Source: CAZIGM01 sp964538675 (lineage in GTDB: Bacteria; Bacillota; Bacilli; Tepidibacillales; Tepidibacillaceae). Taken from it: 14,908 bases of DNA. This document shows positions 13,826 through 14,908 of the stretch, one piece after another; positions within the stretch are counted from its first letter, which is position 1; every line of letters starts with the position of its first letter. The notes beneath the pieces were generated by a model. It was not told the DNA's origin, searched no databases, and saw nothing but the letters and a program-made list of their open reading frames with translations. The stretch covers positions 1 to 14,908 of the forward strand of contig CAZIGM010000041.1 of assembly GCA_964538675.1 (NCBI GenBank), given 5' to 3'. Made by a program: the position numbers and the translations under genes.

Positions 13826-14749
13826 CTACTCTCTGATATTTCTTCCAGTTATATTCATAAATACACTATTTAATGTAGGACGATTTATCTCTAAATGAAA
13901 TAATTCTAATTCATAATTCTTAATAAATTCTATTACAAATTTAGTCGGAGAATCTGTTATTTTTATAACTATATAGTCATTTTCTTGATATGTTTCATAT
14001 GAATACTTTTTATTTAAATATGCAAGCGTATGATCAAGATCGTCACTTTTAAACTTTATTATATTCTCTGCCAATTGCTCTTTTAACTGTATCGGTGACC
14101 CATAAGCAACAATTTTACCATGATCTATTATTGCTATATTGTCACAAATCTCTGCTTCATCCATATAGTGTGTTGTTAAAAAGATTGTCATGTTTTTTTC
14201 TTTTTTTAATCTAAGCAAATATTCCCATATGTGTGCTCTTGTTTGTGGATCTAAACCAGTTGTTGGTTCATCTAAAAATAAAATCTTTGGATAATGAAGT
14301 AACCCTCTAGCTATCTCTAATCTTCTCTTCATTCCTCCGCTAAAGGTATGTACAAAATCTTTCTTTTTATCTTTTAATTCAACAATTTCTAATGCTTGAT
14401 CTATTCTTTCCTCTATCACATCTTTTGGGACATCATATAAGCATGCGTGAATATATAAATTTTCTCTTGCTGTTAATTGTTCATCTAATGTTTTTTCTTG
14501 AAATATTATTCCTATTTTTTTTCTTACATCATCTTGCTCAGTATGAACATCTTTTCCGTCAATATATACTTCACCACTTGTTCTTCCAAGAATAGTACAT
14601 AAAATATTTATTGTTGTACTCTTCCCAGCTCCATTAGGTCCTAAAAAACCAAATATTTCTCCTTCTTCGACATTAAAATTAATGCTGTCTACCGCTAAAT
14701 TATCGCCATAATCTTTAACTAAATTTTTTACATTAATTATATTAGTCAT
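13826..14749 (-). CDS. ABC transporter ATP-binding protein (DrrA-like)
   Basis: This is the cytoplasmic ATPase of the adjacent ABC-2 exporter. The 307 residues hold Walker A GPNGAGKST (37-45), a Q-loop in IIFQEKTLDEQLTARENL, signature FSGGM (136-140) followed by KRRLEIARGLL, Walker B ILFLDEPTTGLD (156-167) and the H-loop TTHYMDEAE. A C-terminal extension of about 85 residues, ending PTLNSVFMNITGRNIRE, is typical of DrrA-type subunits. The ATG at 14749 overlaps the TGA of a short upstream frame. The ribosome site is weak (AAGGGCG about 12 nt away), which fits translational coupling to that frame. Export of a drug, lipid or peptide is inferred only from the family. Confidence 0.95.
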   Translation of the reverse strand: MTNIINVKNLVKDYGDNLAVDSINFNVEEGEIFGFLGPNGAGKSTTINILCTILGRTSGEVYIDGKDVHTEQDDVRKKIGIIFQEKTLDEQLTARENLYIHACLYDVPKDVIEERIDQALEIVELKDKKKDFVHTFSGGMKRRLEIARGLLHYPKILFLDEPTTGLDPQTRAHIWEYLLRLKKEKNMTIFLTTHYMDEAEICDNIAIIDHGKIVAYGSPIQLKEQLAENIIKFKSDDLDHTLAYLNKKYSYETYQENDYIVIKITDSPTKFVIEFIKNYELELFHLEINRPTLNSVFMNITGRNIRE

Positions 14750-14865
14750 TGTTTTATCACGCCCTTTTTTATAATATTTATATATTCCTTATACATCTTT
14801 ATAGCATCTTCTCTTGATAAATTATTAATAATCTTACTCGTTATACAATCTTTCGACCGCACCAT
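14746..14865 (-). CDS. Short ORF of unknown function overlapping the ABC ATPase start
   Basis: A 39-codon frame starting at ATG 14865 ends KEYINIIKKGVIKQ and its TGA overlaps the ATPase ATG (ATGA). The overlap suggests it is translated and coupled. There is no good ribosome site before the ATG. Upstream, the frame enters the 21-bp tandem repeat, where each unit carries an in-frame TAG, so this may be the surviving 3' end of a longer gene. The stretch LSREDAIKMYKEYI faintly recalls the C-terminal part of IS200-like/REP-associated tyrosine transposases, but the match is too weak to name. A small regulator of the transporter is the other obvious possibility. Confidence 0.4.
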   Translation of the reverse strand: MVRSKDCITSKIINNLSREDAIKMYKEYINIIKKGVIKQ

Positions 14866-14908
14866 TAATAATTCTGAGTTCTACGTTAATAATTCTGAGT
14901 TCTACGTT
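14865..14908. repeat. 21-bp tandem repeat at the right edge
   Basis: TTAATAATTCTGAGTTCTAC plus G occurs exactly twice in a row (14865-14885 and 14886-14906), and the first two bases of a third unit follow before the window ends. The unit is a multiple of three and so would keep a frame; in the frame of the downstream short ORF each unit contains TAG. The total copy number cannot be seen. Confidence 0.95.

Noticed and set aside
14392..14595. Plus-strand ORF of 67 codons inside the ABC ATPase gene
   Set aside because: It is antisense to the conserved ATPase core and is a Leu/Phe-rich shadow.

Overview
The window is AT-rich, low-GC Firmicutes-type chromosomal DNA. The gene content (Rex, TsaEBD/RimI, a YdiF-like ABC-F protein, a TatCy-like Tat translocase, an iron-type alcohol dehydrogenase, and an orphan PAS histidine kinase resembling sporulation kinases) suggests an anaerobic, possibly endospore-forming clostridial or related bacterium. 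I cannot name a genus from the sequence alone. Apart from the ABC-F gene, every gene is on the minus strand, so the natural reading direction runs right to left.

Reading right to left from 14908: a 21-bp tandem repeat runs off the edge. A 39-codon ORF of unknown function overlaps the start of a DrrA-type ABC ATPase, which is followed by its ABC-2 permease. Next come an iron-dependent alcohol dehydrogenase with a TTG start and the tightly packed tsaE-tsaB-rimI-tsaD operon for tRNA t6A modification, closed by an intrinsic terminator at 8939-8968. Then a large membrane PAS histidine kinase (GTG start) is followed by a secreted or membrane-anchored alkaline-phosphatase-fold protein fused to a polytopic membrane domain. 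That pair converges on the plus-strand ABC-F gene, and the two sides share one bidirectional terminator that contains both stop codons. Divergent from ABC-F is 5-formyltetrahydrofolate cyclo-ligase, then the redox repressor Rex, then the N-terminal half of tatC at the left edge.

The order tsaE-tsaB-rimI-tsaD-(ABC-F)-rex-tatC matches the remembered Bacillus subtilis ydiB-tatCY region. Here the ABC-F gene is inverted, extra genes are inserted, and no tatA lies between rex and tatC. The tatC reading frame is broken by a shift in a run of nine T residues: it is a pseudogene, a homopolymer sequencing error, or a candidate for slippage.

The most unusual feature is a dispersed, modular, palindrome-rich repeat present three times (about 259-624, 1381-1600, 8600-8832). 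All copies have the same orientation and sit in spacers of minus-strand genes. The copies share end segments and a closing stem but carry 0, 1 or 2 copies of a hairpin cassette of about 50-80 bp, whose stems differ in sequence while staying paired. One copy supplies the stop codon and last residues of 5-formyltetrahydrofolate cyclo-ligase, and two copies end at or within 10 bp of the ribosome binding sites of downstream genes. It looks like a non-autonomous (MITE or IS200/IS605-end-like) element or a structured intercistronic RNA.
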